A stretch of 64,000 bases of DNA from the NCBI RefSeq assembly GCF_001854245.1, contig NZ_CP015381.1:894001-958000 (forward strand), read 5' to 3'. Source of the DNA: Desulfococcus multivorans (lineage in GTDB: Bacteria; Desulfobacterota; Desulfobacteria; Desulfobacterales; Desulfococcaceae). Numbering within the stretch: the first letter of the stretch is position 1; each line of letters starts with the position of its first letter. The position numbers and the translations under genes are program-made. Positions 53,991-63,028 of the stretch are shown piece by piece. The notes beneath the pieces are model-generated. The model worked only from the letters and a program-made list of their open reading frames with translations. It made no database searches and had not been told where the DNA came from.

Positions 53991-54659
53991 TCAGGCAGGT
54001 AACTCCCCGCTGTGAAGCTTGCGGGCCTGATCTGCGAGAAGCGAGGTGAAGCGATCCAGGGTCACCGGATAAGCGACCATCGGGATGCCCATCCAGTCGC
54101 AGTAATCGAGAAATTCTTCCGGGTTTTCTTCCATGTACCGGTCCATGTAGCCTATGGCATCCAGCACCACCGCGCCACCGGTATGGCGTGGAAAATTCTC
54201 ATTGGCCAGCCCCTTGTCCCAGCCCTTGAAAACCAGCTTTCGAAACTTCACCCAGCCCGGCGTCATCCACCAGACCGGTTCTCCGCCGGCCACTTCCCGG
54301 GCGATGGCATCGCGCTCGGTTTCGTCGGCGAGCATGTCCATGCAATGGGTAGCCTCGATGCGCGCCACGCCGGGGCCCTGTTCGTCGATGATGGTGCGCA
54401 TCTGGCGGGTCGGTTCGTCGGCGTTGACGTAGCAGAACTTGCCGCCGTAAACTACGAGCACCTTGTCGGTCTTTTCTCTGGCCTTATGGATCTGACGAAC
54501 CAGTTGGCGCTCCAGTTCATGAATGTCCTGATGCAGTCCAGGCGTGGTATAAAGGATCTGGGACGCATCGATGATACCCTCTTGCTGCAAATGGTTGAGT
54601 TCCAGGCTCAAAGTTCCGCAGGAGACGATCGAAATATCTGAAAATGATGGTTCCGTCAT
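53991..54659 (-). CDS. DUF1638 protein
   Basis: 222 residues. The pattern (I-V-S-C-G-T-L-S-L-E-L near the start, V-V-Y-G-G-K-F-C-Y, and G-I-P-M-V-A-Y-P near the end) fits DUF1638, which in anaerobes is frequently near corrinoid-dependent methyltransferase genes. No activity is known. Conserved Cys residues (C14, one in G-K-F-C, one in T-H-C-M-D) could bind metal. TAGGAGGG precedes the ATG. It starts 10 bases after the flavoprotein gene, in the same operon. Confidence 0.75.
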   Translation of the reverse strand: MTEPSFSDISIVSCGTLSLELNHLQQEGIIDASQILYTTPGLHQDIHELERQLVRQIHKAREKTDKVLVVYGGKFCYVNADEPTRQMRTIIDEQGPGVARIEATHCMDMLADETERDAIAREVAGGEPVWWMTPGWVKFRKLVFKGWDKGLANENFPRHTGGAVVLDAIGYMDRYMEENPEEFLDYCDWMGIPMVAYPVTLDRFTSLLADQARKLHSGELPA

Positions 54660-54669
54660 GATGACCCTC

Positions 54670-56580
54670 CTAATATTTCAAAGCGGTTGCATAACCGGCG
54701 TGAACCGCGGCATAGATGTCCATCACCTCGGCCGCATCGCCGATGGTTTCCACTGTCGGCACTGCCCTGCGAATCTCGTCGTCCGGTCCTGAAGCCGGAT
54801 GCATGCCGGAAGCGAGGATTATGGTTTGAAAAGGTTTCAGGACCATCGCTTTGTCGTCTTGAACCACATCGACGCCCTCGGCGGAAAAATGCTTGACGGT
54901 GGTATGGGGCATGAGGTTCACGTTGGGAAGCTTTTCCAACCGCATCAACATCAGCTTCCTGGTGATCATCTCCATCATGGATCCGATAGGATCGGTACGT
55001 TTGGTGGCAACTACCTCGAAGCCGGCCATACCGAGTTTTTCCGCGATTTCAAGGCCGGTACGGCCGGCACCGATGACCAGTACCCGCGGACCATTGACAG
55101 TCTTGCGGCCGGCAAAATATTCCAGGGACGTCATCCAGTCCTGATTTTCGAGGCCGTCGATCGCAGGAATGTTCTGAACCGCGCCGGTGGCCCACACCAG
55201 CAGGTCCGGGGAGAGTTTCTTCACCATCCCGGGATCTACCGCCTGTCCGGTCAAAACGTTTTCCGCATGGATCCTGACCTTGTATTTCAGGTTGTCGAGC
55301 CCGTCCTGCATGGTCTTTTTACCCGGAGCCTGCCAAGCCAGGTTGAATTGTCCGCCCAGGTGATCTTCTTTTTCAGCGAGGGTCACGGTATGCCCCCGGC
55401 GCGCCAGGTAAAACGCCGCACTGATCCCGGCCGGCCCTCCGCCGGCCACCAGGACATTGAGCGGCTTGTCGGTTTGGCCCAGCGGGGGGTTTCCGATCTC
55501 CGGATTGAGGTTGCAACCGATGGGTTCCCCGTTTCGGACCCGGTGCAGACATCCCTGCAGACAGTACCCGCAGGCGGCGACATCTTGAAAATTCCCCCGG
55601 GCCCACTTTTCGATCATCTGCGGATCGGCGATCAGCGGGCGACCCAAGGCGATCAGATCGACCTGTCCGGACTCCCGCAACGCCTTGACCCTATCCGGAC
55701 GACCCATGCGGCCGGCGGCGATGATCGGCAAATCGGTCTGCGACCGCACCCATGCCAAAGCGTCGTTCTGGGGTTTTTCCGGGAGGCTCGAATGCTGGAA
55801 GTACCAGGGCGGGCTGAAGCAGGAGGCGCCCATGCCGACGTGCACGGCAATGAACCCTGACGATTCGGCGAGTTTCAACACCGGGGCCAGATCGTCTGGG
55901 GAAATTCCGAACTCCGGGGACATCTCGCTGCCGGAGATTCTCAAAATCAGGGGCATTCGGGGTGCGCCCTCCTTGACCGCGGCAAATACCCTTTCGGCAA
56001 AAGAAAGGCGGTTGGTGCCGTAGCTGTCGGTACGGCGGTTGATCTTGGCGTTGAGAAACTGGGAAACGAGATATCCGTGGCCGGCCTGAATCTCGATCAG
56101 GTCGAAGCCGGCGGCTTCCGCGCGCCGGGCTGCCCGGTTGTACCCGTCGATGATGGTCTCGATCTGCGCTTCGATGAGCGCTTCCGCCGACTGACCGGTG
56201 GTCGGGCAGGTGACCGCAGATGGCGCCAGGGGCAGAGTGCCGCTGGCCTTGGGGTTGGCCGCGGCGCCGCCGTGGTTCAGGTGCAGACAGGCCAAACGGT
56301 CTTCCCGGTGAATCACCCTGGTGATTTTTTCCAGTTCCGCCACACTGTTGTCCAGGTGGACACAGAGCTGCTTGGGATGTTCCCGACCGTCTGTCGTTAC
56401 GGCTACCGGTTCAAGGATCACGATAGCCGGTCCGTTGTGGGCAATCTGCCCATAGAAGGTGATCTGGCGATCGGTGACTTTGCCTTCGGGTGTCCCACAG
56501 GCGGTTTTTATGGGAGGAAAAACGAAACGGTTCGCCAAGGTCAAGGTGCCGAGATCCATCGGTTTGAACATAGCTCGCAT
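54670..56580 (-). CDS. Old Yellow Enzyme-type FMN/4Fe-4S/FAD oxidoreductase
   Basis: 636 residues. The N-terminal barrel (1 to about 360) binds FMN and is followed by a Cys cluster, C-x2-C-x3-C-x11-C, for a 4Fe-4S centre. Then come a FAD-binding motif (V-A-G-G-G-P-A-G-I-S-A-A) and an NAD(P)-binding motif (V-I-G-A-G-R-T-G-L-E). This is the 2,4-dienoyl-CoA reductase / trimethylamine dehydrogenase / N-methylproline demethylase architecture. The substrate is not known. GGAGG lies before the ATG at 56580. It leads a four-gene operon with DUF1638, a CobA/CobO-like protein and a radical SAM protein. Confidence 0.88.
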   Translation of the reverse strand: MRAMFKPMDLGTLTLANRFVFPPIKTACGTPEGKVTDRQITFYGQIAHNGPAIVILEPVAVTTDGREHPKQLCVHLDNSVAELEKITRVIHREDRLACLHLNHGGAAANPKASGTLPLAPSAVTCPTTGQSAEALIEAQIETIIDGYNRAARRAEAAGFDLIEIQAGHGYLVSQFLNAKINRRTDSYGTNRLSFAERVFAAVKEGAPRMPLILRISGSEMSPEFGISPDDLAPVLKLAESSGFIAVHVGMGASCFSPPWYFQHSSLPEKPQNDALAWVRSQTDLPIIAAGRMGRPDRVKALRESGQVDLIALGRPLIADPQMIEKWARGNFQDVAACGYCLQGCLHRVRNGEPIGCNLNPEIGNPPLGQTDKPLNVLVAGGGPAGISAAFYLARRGHTVTLAEKEDHLGGQFNLAWQAPGKKTMQDGLDNLKYKVRIHAENVLTGQAVDPGMVKKLSPDLLVWATGAVQNIPAIDGLENQDWMTSLEYFAGRKTVNGPRVLVIGAGRTGLEIAEKLGMAGFEVVATKRTDPIGSMMEMITRKLMLMRLEKLPNVNLMPHTTVKHFSAEGVDVVQDDKAMVLKPFQTIILASGMHPASGPDDEIRRAVPTVETIGDAAEVMDIYAAVHAGYATALKY

Positions 56581-57075
56581 GGTTTGCCTCCATGAGGTGG
56601 GTAGTGACGTTTTACGATGAAACAGGATGGGTTCTGATCAATATTTATGAGATAATGCACAATTTATGCCGATGCGGATCACCATGTTTCGTGTACGGAT
56701 GCGAGTTATGTTCAAAGATTTATGATGAGTGTTCAATATATTGAAATCATTTATCTTAAGTCTTTTTCGGAATCCGTCGGGCATCCTTCTCGCCGGGTGT
56801 GAATACGTTACCAGTGATGATTTGTTAACGATATGTAACGTTACGTTTTCTCAGGTAACGGTCCTCGGCGCCCGTTATGCCGGACCTTCATCGTCATGTT
56901 TTTACCGATCCGTCAGAGGAATATAGACCGTACTGGAGCAACTGGATTCATGTCTCAATTTCCTTTCCGACGCGGATATCCACATATGTATCCCCCAGCG
57001 TCCGACGAAACGGGTCCAAGCTCCCATGCGAGCTGTCGCGGGACGAAAGGGCCGCGATTTTCGGCGACACCTTTG
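56581..57075. other. Intergenic region between acyl-CoA ligase 3' end and flavoprotein start
   Basis: 495 bases with no supported gene. The part from 56640 to 56860 is AT-rich and should hold the promoter of the flavoprotein operon. GTAACGTTAC at 56836-56845 is a short palindrome and a possible regulator site; nothing else stands out. Confidence 0.4.
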
Positions 57076-58761
57076 TCACTGCTTATCGTCGCTCAATTTT
57101 CGACGCAGGATTTTTCCGATCGGCGTTTTTGGGAGGGTCTCCCGGAATTCAACATGACGCGGTACCTTGTAATGGGTGAGCTGGGTCTTGCAGTACTGAA
57201 TCACCGCCTCCCTGGTGAGGTTCGGATCCTTCTTCAAAATGACCGCTTTCACCGTTTCGCCGGATTTTTCGTCGGGTACGCCCACCACTCCGCATTCCAG
57301 CACCCCCGGATGCATCGCAATCACATTCTCGATCTCGCTGGGATATACGGAGAAGCCGGACACCAGAATGACGTCCTTCTTACGGTCGGTGATGGTGAGG
57401 CGGCCGTCGGCGCTCAGGTAGCCGATGTCGCCGGTCTTCAACCAGCCGTCCTGGATCGTCGTGGCGGTCTCTTCGGGCTTCTCCCAGTACCCTTTCATCA
57501 CCTGTGGGCCGCGGACGCAGATCTCGCCGGTATGGTTCTCGATCTCGCCTTCACCTGTCCATACCGGCAGCGCGTTGAAGCTATCGTCGCGGATGGACAC
57601 GTCGGTGGAAGGGAAGGGGAGGCCGACGCTGCCGTTCCAGGGCGTTCCCAGCAGATTGGCGGAGACGCCGGGAGACGCCTCGGTGAGGCCGTAGGCTTCG
57701 GTGATGCCGGATCCGGTCACCTGTTGCCAGCGCTCGGCCACTGACTTTTGCACTGCTGCGCCGCCGCCGACCACCACCTTCACGGCGGAAAAATCGATCC
57801 GATCGAATCCCGGGGTATTCAAAAGCCCGTTGAACAGCGTATTGACGCCGCTCATGATGCTGAACTTCCACCGTCCAAGCTCCTTGACAAAGGCCGGCAG
57901 GTCGCGCGGGTTGGTGATGAGCACGATCAGGCTGCCCCACTTCATGAAGGAGAGCGTCGCGGTCAGACAGAAAATGTGATACATCGGCAGCGGCGTAATG
58001 GCAATTTCGGTGCCCTCCTTGAAGCTCAGTGAGACCCAAGCGCCCGTCTGCTCCAGGTTGGCCAGGATGTTTCGGTGGGTCAGCACCGCGCCCTTCGGGA
58101 CGCCGGTGGTGCCGCCGGTGTACTGAAGGAACGCGGTCTCCTCGCGTGTTATCTCGATCGGCTTGAGCGGGCGTGCCGCACCGCGGTCAAGGGCCGATCG
58201 AAACGTGACAGCGCCGTCGATGCGCCAGGCGGGTACCATTTTCCTGATCTTTTTGATGATCAGATTGACAATCCAGCGTTTCGGGATCGGCAGGAGATCG
58301 CCGATCTGGGTGGTAATCACATGCTCGATCGGCGTTCCCTCGATCACCTGCTGCAGGGTGTTGGCAAAATTTTCAAGAATGACGATGGCTTTGGCCCCCG
58401 CATCCTTCAGTTGAAACACCAACTCGCGCGGCGTGTAGAGGGGATTGACGGTAACGACGGTCATCCCGGCACGCAGGATACCGAACAGCGCTACCGGGTA
58501 TTGCAGCAGATTCGGCGCCATGACGGCGACACGGTCGCCTTTGCCTAAATTCGGCAGCCCCTGCAAAAAGGCTGCAAAATCGCGTGACAGTTCATCCAAC
58601 GTGCCATAGCTGATGGTGTACCCAAGGTTGTGATAGGCCGGTTTGTCGGCAAACCTGGTGGTAATCTTTTCCATCATATCCGGGATCGATCCGAAAAGAT
58701 CAGGGTCAATCTCGGCGGGAATGCCGACGGGATAATGCTCGATCCAGATTTTATTTGTCAT
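57076..58761 (-). CDS. Long-chain acyl-CoA ligase (AMP-forming)
   Basis: 561 residues. The AMP-binding P-loop Y-T-G-G-T-T-G-V-P-K-G-A, the Y-G-L-T-E-A-S-P motif and the hinge W-L-K-T-G-D-I-G-Y are present, as is the C-terminal K-T-P-I-G-K-I-L-R-R-K. It activates fatty acids with ATP and CoA for beta-oxidation, fitting an organism that oxidises fatty acids. AGGAGGAG lies before the ATG at 58761; the longer frame to 58845 is not needed. A small unknown gene precedes it on the same strand. Confidence 0.92.
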   Translation of the reverse strand: MTNKIWIEHYPVGIPAEIDPDLFGSIPDMMEKITTRFADKPAYHNLGYTISYGTLDELSRDFAAFLQGLPNLGKGDRVAVMAPNLLQYPVALFGILRAGMTVVTVNPLYTPRELVFQLKDAGAKAIVILENFANTLQQVIEGTPIEHVITTQIGDLLPIPKRWIVNLIIKKIRKMVPAWRIDGAVTFRSALDRGAARPLKPIEITREETAFLQYTGGTTGVPKGAVLTHRNILANLEQTGAWVSLSFKEGTEIAITPLPMYHIFCLTATLSFMKWGSLIVLITNPRDLPAFVKELGRWKFSIMSGVNTLFNGLLNTPGFDRIDFSAVKVVVGGGAAVQKSVAERWQQVTGSGITEAYGLTEASPGVSANLLGTPWNGSVGLPFPSTDVSIRDDSFNALPVWTGEGEIENHTGEICVRGPQVMKGYWEKPEETATTIQDGWLKTGDIGYLSADGRLTITDRKKDVILVSGFSVYPSEIENVIAMHPGVLECGVVGVPDEKSGETVKAVILKKDPNLTREAVIQYCKTQLTHYKVPRHVEFRETLPKTPIGKILRRKLSDDKQ

Positions 58762-58804
58762 GATCTCCTCCTGTTGCTGCTTATCGGAGCAGGTTGGACC
58801 GCGA

Positions 58805-59158
58805 TTACCGCCGCGTTTCGGTTGCAGAACGCGGAATTTGCTCAATGCCGTTGTGATGACATTTCCTGATGTGAGGCGTCATATCAATGGGACGGCCGTC
58901 TATGAGAATACCTGGCGGACATTCGCCTTTATCTGCCAGAACGATCCGGGCATCGCTCTTTCCCGCCAGGTCTTTATGGCCGGCTCGCAGAGAGGGAAAA
59001 TCAAAGCAGGTAAGGGCGTTCTGCAGCAGCGCCAGTTTTGTCTCTGACGCCGAATCCCCTTTTTTGCTGTGAAAATATTCGGAAAGAAGCTGATTATAGG
59101 ACCGTTTTATGGCGGTTTCAATGCAGTGTCTTCTAAGATCGATCTCTATTTCCAACAT
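58805..59158 (-). CDS. Small unknown protein upstream of the acyl-CoA ligase
   Basis: 117 residues, no helix or signal. Composition is mixed, with a Lys/Asn/Ser-rich first half and a Cys- and His-bearing end (G-E-C-P-P-G, R-K-C-H-H-N). No family is recognised. It starts with an ATG preceded by GACGAG and ends 43 bases before the ligase start, so it may share its mRNA. Confidence 0.5.
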   Translation of the reverse strand: MLEIEIDLRRHCIETAIKRSYNQLLSEYFHSKKGDSASETKLALLQNALTCFDFPSLRAGHKDLAGKSDARIVLADKGECPPGILIDGRPIDMTPHIRKCHHNGIEQIPRSATETRR

Positions 59159-59252
59159 GAATCATCTCGTCGCTTTCTATCGATTTCAACAGCTCGATTG
59201 TTCACGGATCTTTCTGAATTCCGTATGGTTTTATTACGATATTCACCCGAAT

Positions 59253-60230
59253 TTACGGTAGCCTGATAATCGTTGTCCTTCTGAATTCGTCTTCGGGGAA
59301 AACGCGTCCGGAGAGCAGCGCCGAAAAGATGTGCTCAAACACAAGGCCTGCGTTTCCCTTGGTTTCTCCGGATCGGAAGTATGAATGCCCTTTGGGATAG
59401 TCGTAGATATTGTTGACGTCGTCGCAGTCGACCGCATAGACGTTTTTGGGGGTGAGATCCATATCTTCAGGTCCCGTGTGACCCAGGCGTCGGGAAGCCA
59501 CCCTGTTTTTGAGGTTGGATGCCTTGCTGGCCCGAAGCGCCAGGTCGTCGGATGCAAAATAGACCACGACATTTCGTGACGCATGGCAAATCAATTCACC
59601 GCGCTCCCCGATATGCAGGGATTCGTTCACGATGTCTGCCGCCACCAGGAAAATGTTTCGAAAAATGAGGGGGACGCCGTCGGCCAGATCATACTTGTTC
59701 CAGACGGCCAGGGTCTCTCGAAGCACCCGATTTCCCATGGAATGCGCCAGGATATTCATTCGTTTGAGGCAGGGATCCGATTGGGGGTTGTATTTTTCGG
59801 AATTTCGCCAGGCAATAAACTTTTCGAGCACCCTCGCAAAGGAAAAAGCGCTTTGATCCGCGGACTTCTGGTCATCCCAGTAATCCTGGACAATGCCGAG
59901 GTCGTTGTCGCAGGGCCAGATGATCGGTACCACCAGCACCTCCTTTTTCTTCTGGGCATCGCAAAGCGCCTGGAGCTCCAGAGCCGCGTCAAAAACATCC
60001 TCCGGCAGATTCGAAAAGCCGTGGATGTAAATCAGGAGCTGGCGATAGCTTGAATCCTTGAGGCGTTCCAGAAATGCGATACTGCCCACCTCCTGGTATT
60101 TTTCACTGTCCGTTCGTTCGCAGAAAAAAACCGAGTTGCTGGGAGCGTTGTTGTTGAGATCGAAATCAAACTTCCGATCGATGCGGGTCCGAATACTTTG
60201 ACGTGGAAACCGATTGGTGATGAATAACAT
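59253..60230 (-). CDS. Alpha/beta hydrolase, DUF900-like
   Basis: 325 residues. I-Y-I-H-G-F-S-N (oxyanion strand) and I-L-A-H-S-M-G-N-R-V (nucleophile elbow, Ser) are visible, and D/H candidates follow (D-P-C..., G-H-S-Y-F). This matches the DUF900 group of alpha/beta hydrolases, whose substrates are unknown. There is no signal peptide. The ATG at 60230 stands after GGGAGGCGA. It is the only gene of its unit. Confidence 0.8.
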   Translation of the reverse strand: MLFITNRFPRQSIRTRIDRKFDFDLNNNAPSNSVFFCERTDSEKYQEVGSIAFLERLKDSSYRQLLIYIHGFSNLPEDVFDAALELQALCDAQKKKEVLVVPIIWPCDNDLGIVQDYWDDQKSADQSAFSFARVLEKFIAWRNSEKYNPQSDPCLKRMNILAHSMGNRVLRETLAVWNKYDLADGVPLIFRNIFLVAADIVNESLHIGERGELICHASRNVVVYFASDDLALRASKASNLKNRVASRRLGHTGPEDMDLTPKNVYAVDCDDVNNIYDYPKGHSYFRSGETKGNAGLVFEHIFSALLSGRVFPEDEFRRTTIIRLP

Positions 60231-60637
60231 TTTCGCCTCCCTATGGTATGATGATTTTGCCCAAAAAACTTTTGCCGAGCGTACGGGTTACATGGAAAAT
60301 CGTGCACCAGGGGGCAGCGCCGGCGTTACCCATCGCCGCGTCAGCGGAAAATCAAGAAGGGAGACAGGATGGTTTCAGGTCAAAAGACGGGTCGGCGCGC
60401 GATGGCCTGTCGTCTGGATTCCGGGCGAAAGCGAATTAAATAGAACCGTTTTCCCCTTTCTCTTTATAGTAAGAAAAAAAAATATTCTGTAAACAGGTAA
60501 AAAAACCTGTATGGAAAACATTTCCAATCGGCTGAAACTGCATCCGGAATCCCTGTCGTCATTTTTTGATGTTTCTATTTTCCGCAAATGGGTTGATGCG
60601 TCGGCCCATCTCGATCTCCCCGTTTTCAGAGAAGAGG
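60231..60637. other. Intergenic region before the DUF900-like gene
   Basis: No gene seen. On the minus strand TTTACA (60488-60493) and TATAAA/TACTAT at 60463-60471 look promoter-like, about 230 bases before the hydrolase start. ACAGGT (60493-60498) with ACCTGT (60505-60510) forms a small dyad overlapping it. Confidence 0.4.
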
Positions 60638-60704
60638 CTCAACTTTCGACTTCCATAGGCCGGTGACCTCTTTCCGGCCGGCATCATGAAAGTCGAAAGT
60701 TGAG
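60638..60704. repeat. Dyad element copy 6
   Basis: 19-bp arms at 60638-60656 and 60686-60704 with one mismatch (CTCAACTTTCGACTTYCAT and complement), core of about 29 bases (AGGCCGGTGACCTC...). It lies 30 bases before the end of trkA, on its 3' side; no clear flanking duplication. Confidence 0.75.
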
Positions 60705-60733
60705 GAAGGAGATTGAAGCGCGTCCTGATATCG

Positions 60734-61390
60734 CTACTTCAGGGCTTTGATCCGGCTGATGTCCTCTGATTTCCCAAGCATAATGAGGATGTCGCTGTCC
60801 TTGATCAGAAAGCCGGGGGGCGGCACCAGGATGAAGTTCTCAGGGACGAGTTCCTTGATGGCAATGATGTGAACATTGTATTTCGCTCTCAGATTAAGAT
60901 CCCTCAGGCTTTTACCGATGAATTCCCTCGGAGGCCCCACCTGGACAAGGTCATACTCGTCCGAGAGGGGGATGAAGTCCAACACGTTCGGCCTGCATAG
61001 ACCCCTTGAGACGCGAAGGGCCATGTCCCGCTCCGGATGAATGATCTGGGTGGCGCCCACGCGTTTGAGGATCTTGCCGTGATCGTCGTCGATCGCCTTG
61101 GCCAGAATCTTCCTGACGCCGATCTCCTGCAGGTAGAGACATATCAGAATACTGTTGCTGATGCGGGTTCCGGTAGACACGATCACCGCGTCCATCTCCT
61201 CCAGGCCGAGCGACTTGAGTGCCTCCTTGTCCGTGGCGTCCATTACGATGGCCTCCGTGGCATAGGGATCGACGGCCTGAACCCTGGCCTTGTCCGTATC
61301 GATGGCGGCCACCTCGTTGCCGTCCTCGAACAATGCTTTTGCCGCATGAAAACCGAAGTTCCCAAGACCGATCACTGCAAATCGTTTCAT
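60734..61390 (-). CDS. trkA: TrkA/KtrA potassium uptake regulatory subunit
   Basis: 218 residues: Rossmann NAD/ATP-binding domain (G-L-G-N-F-G-F-H-A-A, then I-D-T-D-K) and a C-terminal RCK_C domain (about 135-218). It is a cytoplasmic ring that gates the TrkH-type channel. Length matches KtrA/short TrkA (one RCK unit). It follows the TrkH gene after 37 bases. Confidence 0.92.
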   Translation of the reverse strand: MKRFAVIGLGNFGFHAAKALFEDGNEVAAIDTDKARVQAVDPYATEAIVMDATDKEALKSLGLEEMDAVIVSTGTRISNSILICLYLQEIGVRKILAKAIDDDHGKILKRVGATQIIHPERDMALRVSRGLCRPNVLDFIPLSDEYDLVQVGPPREFIGKSLRDLNLRAKYNVHIIAIKELVPENFILVPPPGFLIKDSDILIMLGKSEDISRIKALK

Positions 61391-61427
61391 TTTTTTCTCC
61401 GTTGATTCATCTGATCCGTCTGACGCG

Positions 61428-62798
61428 CTATCCGATCATCAGGTTTTCTTCGGCGTACTCGACACCGTTGGTGGTGCCGGTCCCGACGATGATATAGGCA
61501 AACGTGAGCACGCCCACCCGGCCGATAATCATCATCAAAATGATCCAGCCCTTGCCCCAATCGGTGAGCTGGGGTGTTACACCCATGGACAGCCCCACCG
61601 TTCCGAACGCCGATACCGTTTCAAAAAGGTAGGCCAGAAAAGGGTCCCTTGTTCCGGTCACTGCATGACCGGTCGTCGAGTCGCCCACGAGCAGCATGAA
61701 CAAAACCAGACCGATGATGCCGATGGAAATGAGAATCAGCGACATGCTCCGGGTCAGGGTTTCGTTGGGGACGCTTTTTTTGAAAAGATTGACCCGTCGC
61801 TGTTTTCGGATACGGGAGAGCGTGAAGACCGTCAGAAGGGCCAGGGTCGTGGTCTTGACGCCGCCGCCGCAGGATCCCGGTGAGGCTCCGAAAAACATGA
61901 GAAAGATCATCATGGCGAGAGTGGCGTCCTTGAGGGCTGCGATATCCACCGTATTGAACCCGGCGGTTCGGCAGGTGACGGACTGAAACAGGGGGGTCAG
62001 GACGCGATGGCTGATGGATTGTTCACCCCTTGGGGGCAGTTGTTCCAGAACGGCAAACATCAGGGCTCCGGAGACGATCAGGATAAAGCTGGTGAGCAGG
62101 ACCGTCTTGGTTTGAACCGAAAGGCGGCATCGTTTCCGGCGGTGAAATTTCACCCGGCACTGCAGGTCGTAGAGCACCGGAAAACCGATACCGCCGATCA
62201 CGATCAGGCTGCAAACGGTTCCATTGAGCAGGAGATTATCACTGTAACGCATCATGCTGTCGGGGAACAGCGCAAAGCCGGCATTGCAGAACGCTGAAAC
62301 CGAGTGAAAGACGGCGGTATAAAGTGCCTGGCAGAACGGCATTTCCCGAATCCAATGGAAGGTCAGCAGTCCGGCGCCGACCAACTCCACGCTGAACGTG
62401 AACAGGGTAATGCTTTTCACAACGCTGAAAATGTCCTCGCGGGGCGTGTGGGCGAACAGATCCTGCATGACCATGCGATGTCGGAAGGAAACACCCCGAC
62501 CGATCCACTGGAAGAGCGTTACGGAGATGGTCATGACGCCAAGGCCGCCCACCTGGATGAGCGCCAGGATAACCCCTTGTCCGAATGCGGTGAAAAAACC
62601 GCCGGTATCCACCACTGCCAGACCGGTGACGCAAACCGCCGAGGTGGCCGTGAAAAGGGCGTCGATCCAGGAGAAAACGCCGCTTCTTGTGGAGATGGGC
62701 AGCTTGAGCAACAGCATCCCCGCAGTGATGACCAGAATAAAGCCGGCCAGGACCACCACCGCCGGATGGAGTTTGGGCATTCTGTGATTTGCCGTCAT
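61428..62798 (-). CDS. TrkH/KtrB-type potassium transport membrane subunit
   Basis: 456 residues with about ten hydrophobic helices and the four pore loops of the Trk/Ktr family, each containing a Gly-rich filter (T-A-V-C-V-T-G-L-A, C-N-A-G-F-A, C-R-T-A-G-F-N, F-G-T-V-G-L-S). Its ATG at 62798 overlaps the stop of the small Cys-rich gene (ATGA), so they are translationally coupled. The frame extends upstream to 62909, but the ATG follows the usual pattern. It works with TrkA next to it. Confidence 0.92.
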   Translation of the reverse strand: MTANHRMPKLHPAVVVLAGFILVITAGMLLLKLPISTRSGVFSWIDALFTATSAVCVTGLAVVDTGGFFTAFGQGVILALIQVGGLGVMTISVTLFQWIGRGVSFRHRMVMQDLFAHTPREDIFSVVKSITLFTFSVELVGAGLLTFHWIREMPFCQALYTAVFHSVSAFCNAGFALFPDSMMRYSDNLLLNGTVCSLIVIGGIGFPVLYDLQCRVKFHRRKRCRLSVQTKTVLLTSFILIVSGALMFAVLEQLPPRGEQSISHRVLTPLFQSVTCRTAGFNTVDIAALKDATLAMMIFLMFFGASPGSCGGGVKTTTLALLTVFTLSRIRKQRRVNLFKKSVPNETLTRSMSLILISIGIIGLVLFMLLVGDSTTGHAVTGTRDPFLAYLFETVSAFGTVGLSMGVTPQLTDWGKGWIILMMIIGRVGVLTFAYIIVGTGTTNGVEYAEENLMIG

Positions 62799-63028
62799 GA
62801 ATCGTGCCTTGGGTTCAGGTAATATTCGCAGGAAAGGTGTTTTTCGGTTTGGCAGACTTCGCCTAACCTGTGGCCGCCAAGGATCATTCGATCCAGGTAT
62901 GCCCCGCAAACCGTCAGCTCGTGCCGAGACTCGATTTTGTTGTAATGGAGAAAACAGGTGGTATCACACACCAGGAATTTAAGGCTTCGCGGGGGCATCG
63001 TGTCGTCTATGTGCTTTAGATCCTGCAT
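62795..63028 (-). CDS. Small Cys-rich protein between two TrkH genes
   Basis: 77 residues with five Cys (V-C-D-T-T-C, V-C-G, V-C-Q, S-C-E-Y-Y) and several His, suggesting metal or cluster binding. No family is recognised. The stop overlaps the start of the TrkH gene by four bases, a good sign of a real gene. Its start lies inside the end of the second TrkH gene (about 50 bases overlap). An alternative TTG start at 63037 exists. Confidence 0.6.
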   Translation of the reverse strand: MQDLKHIDDTMPPRSLKFLVCDTTCFLHYNKIESRHELTVCGAYLDRMILGGHRLGEVCQTEKHLSCEYYLNPRHDS

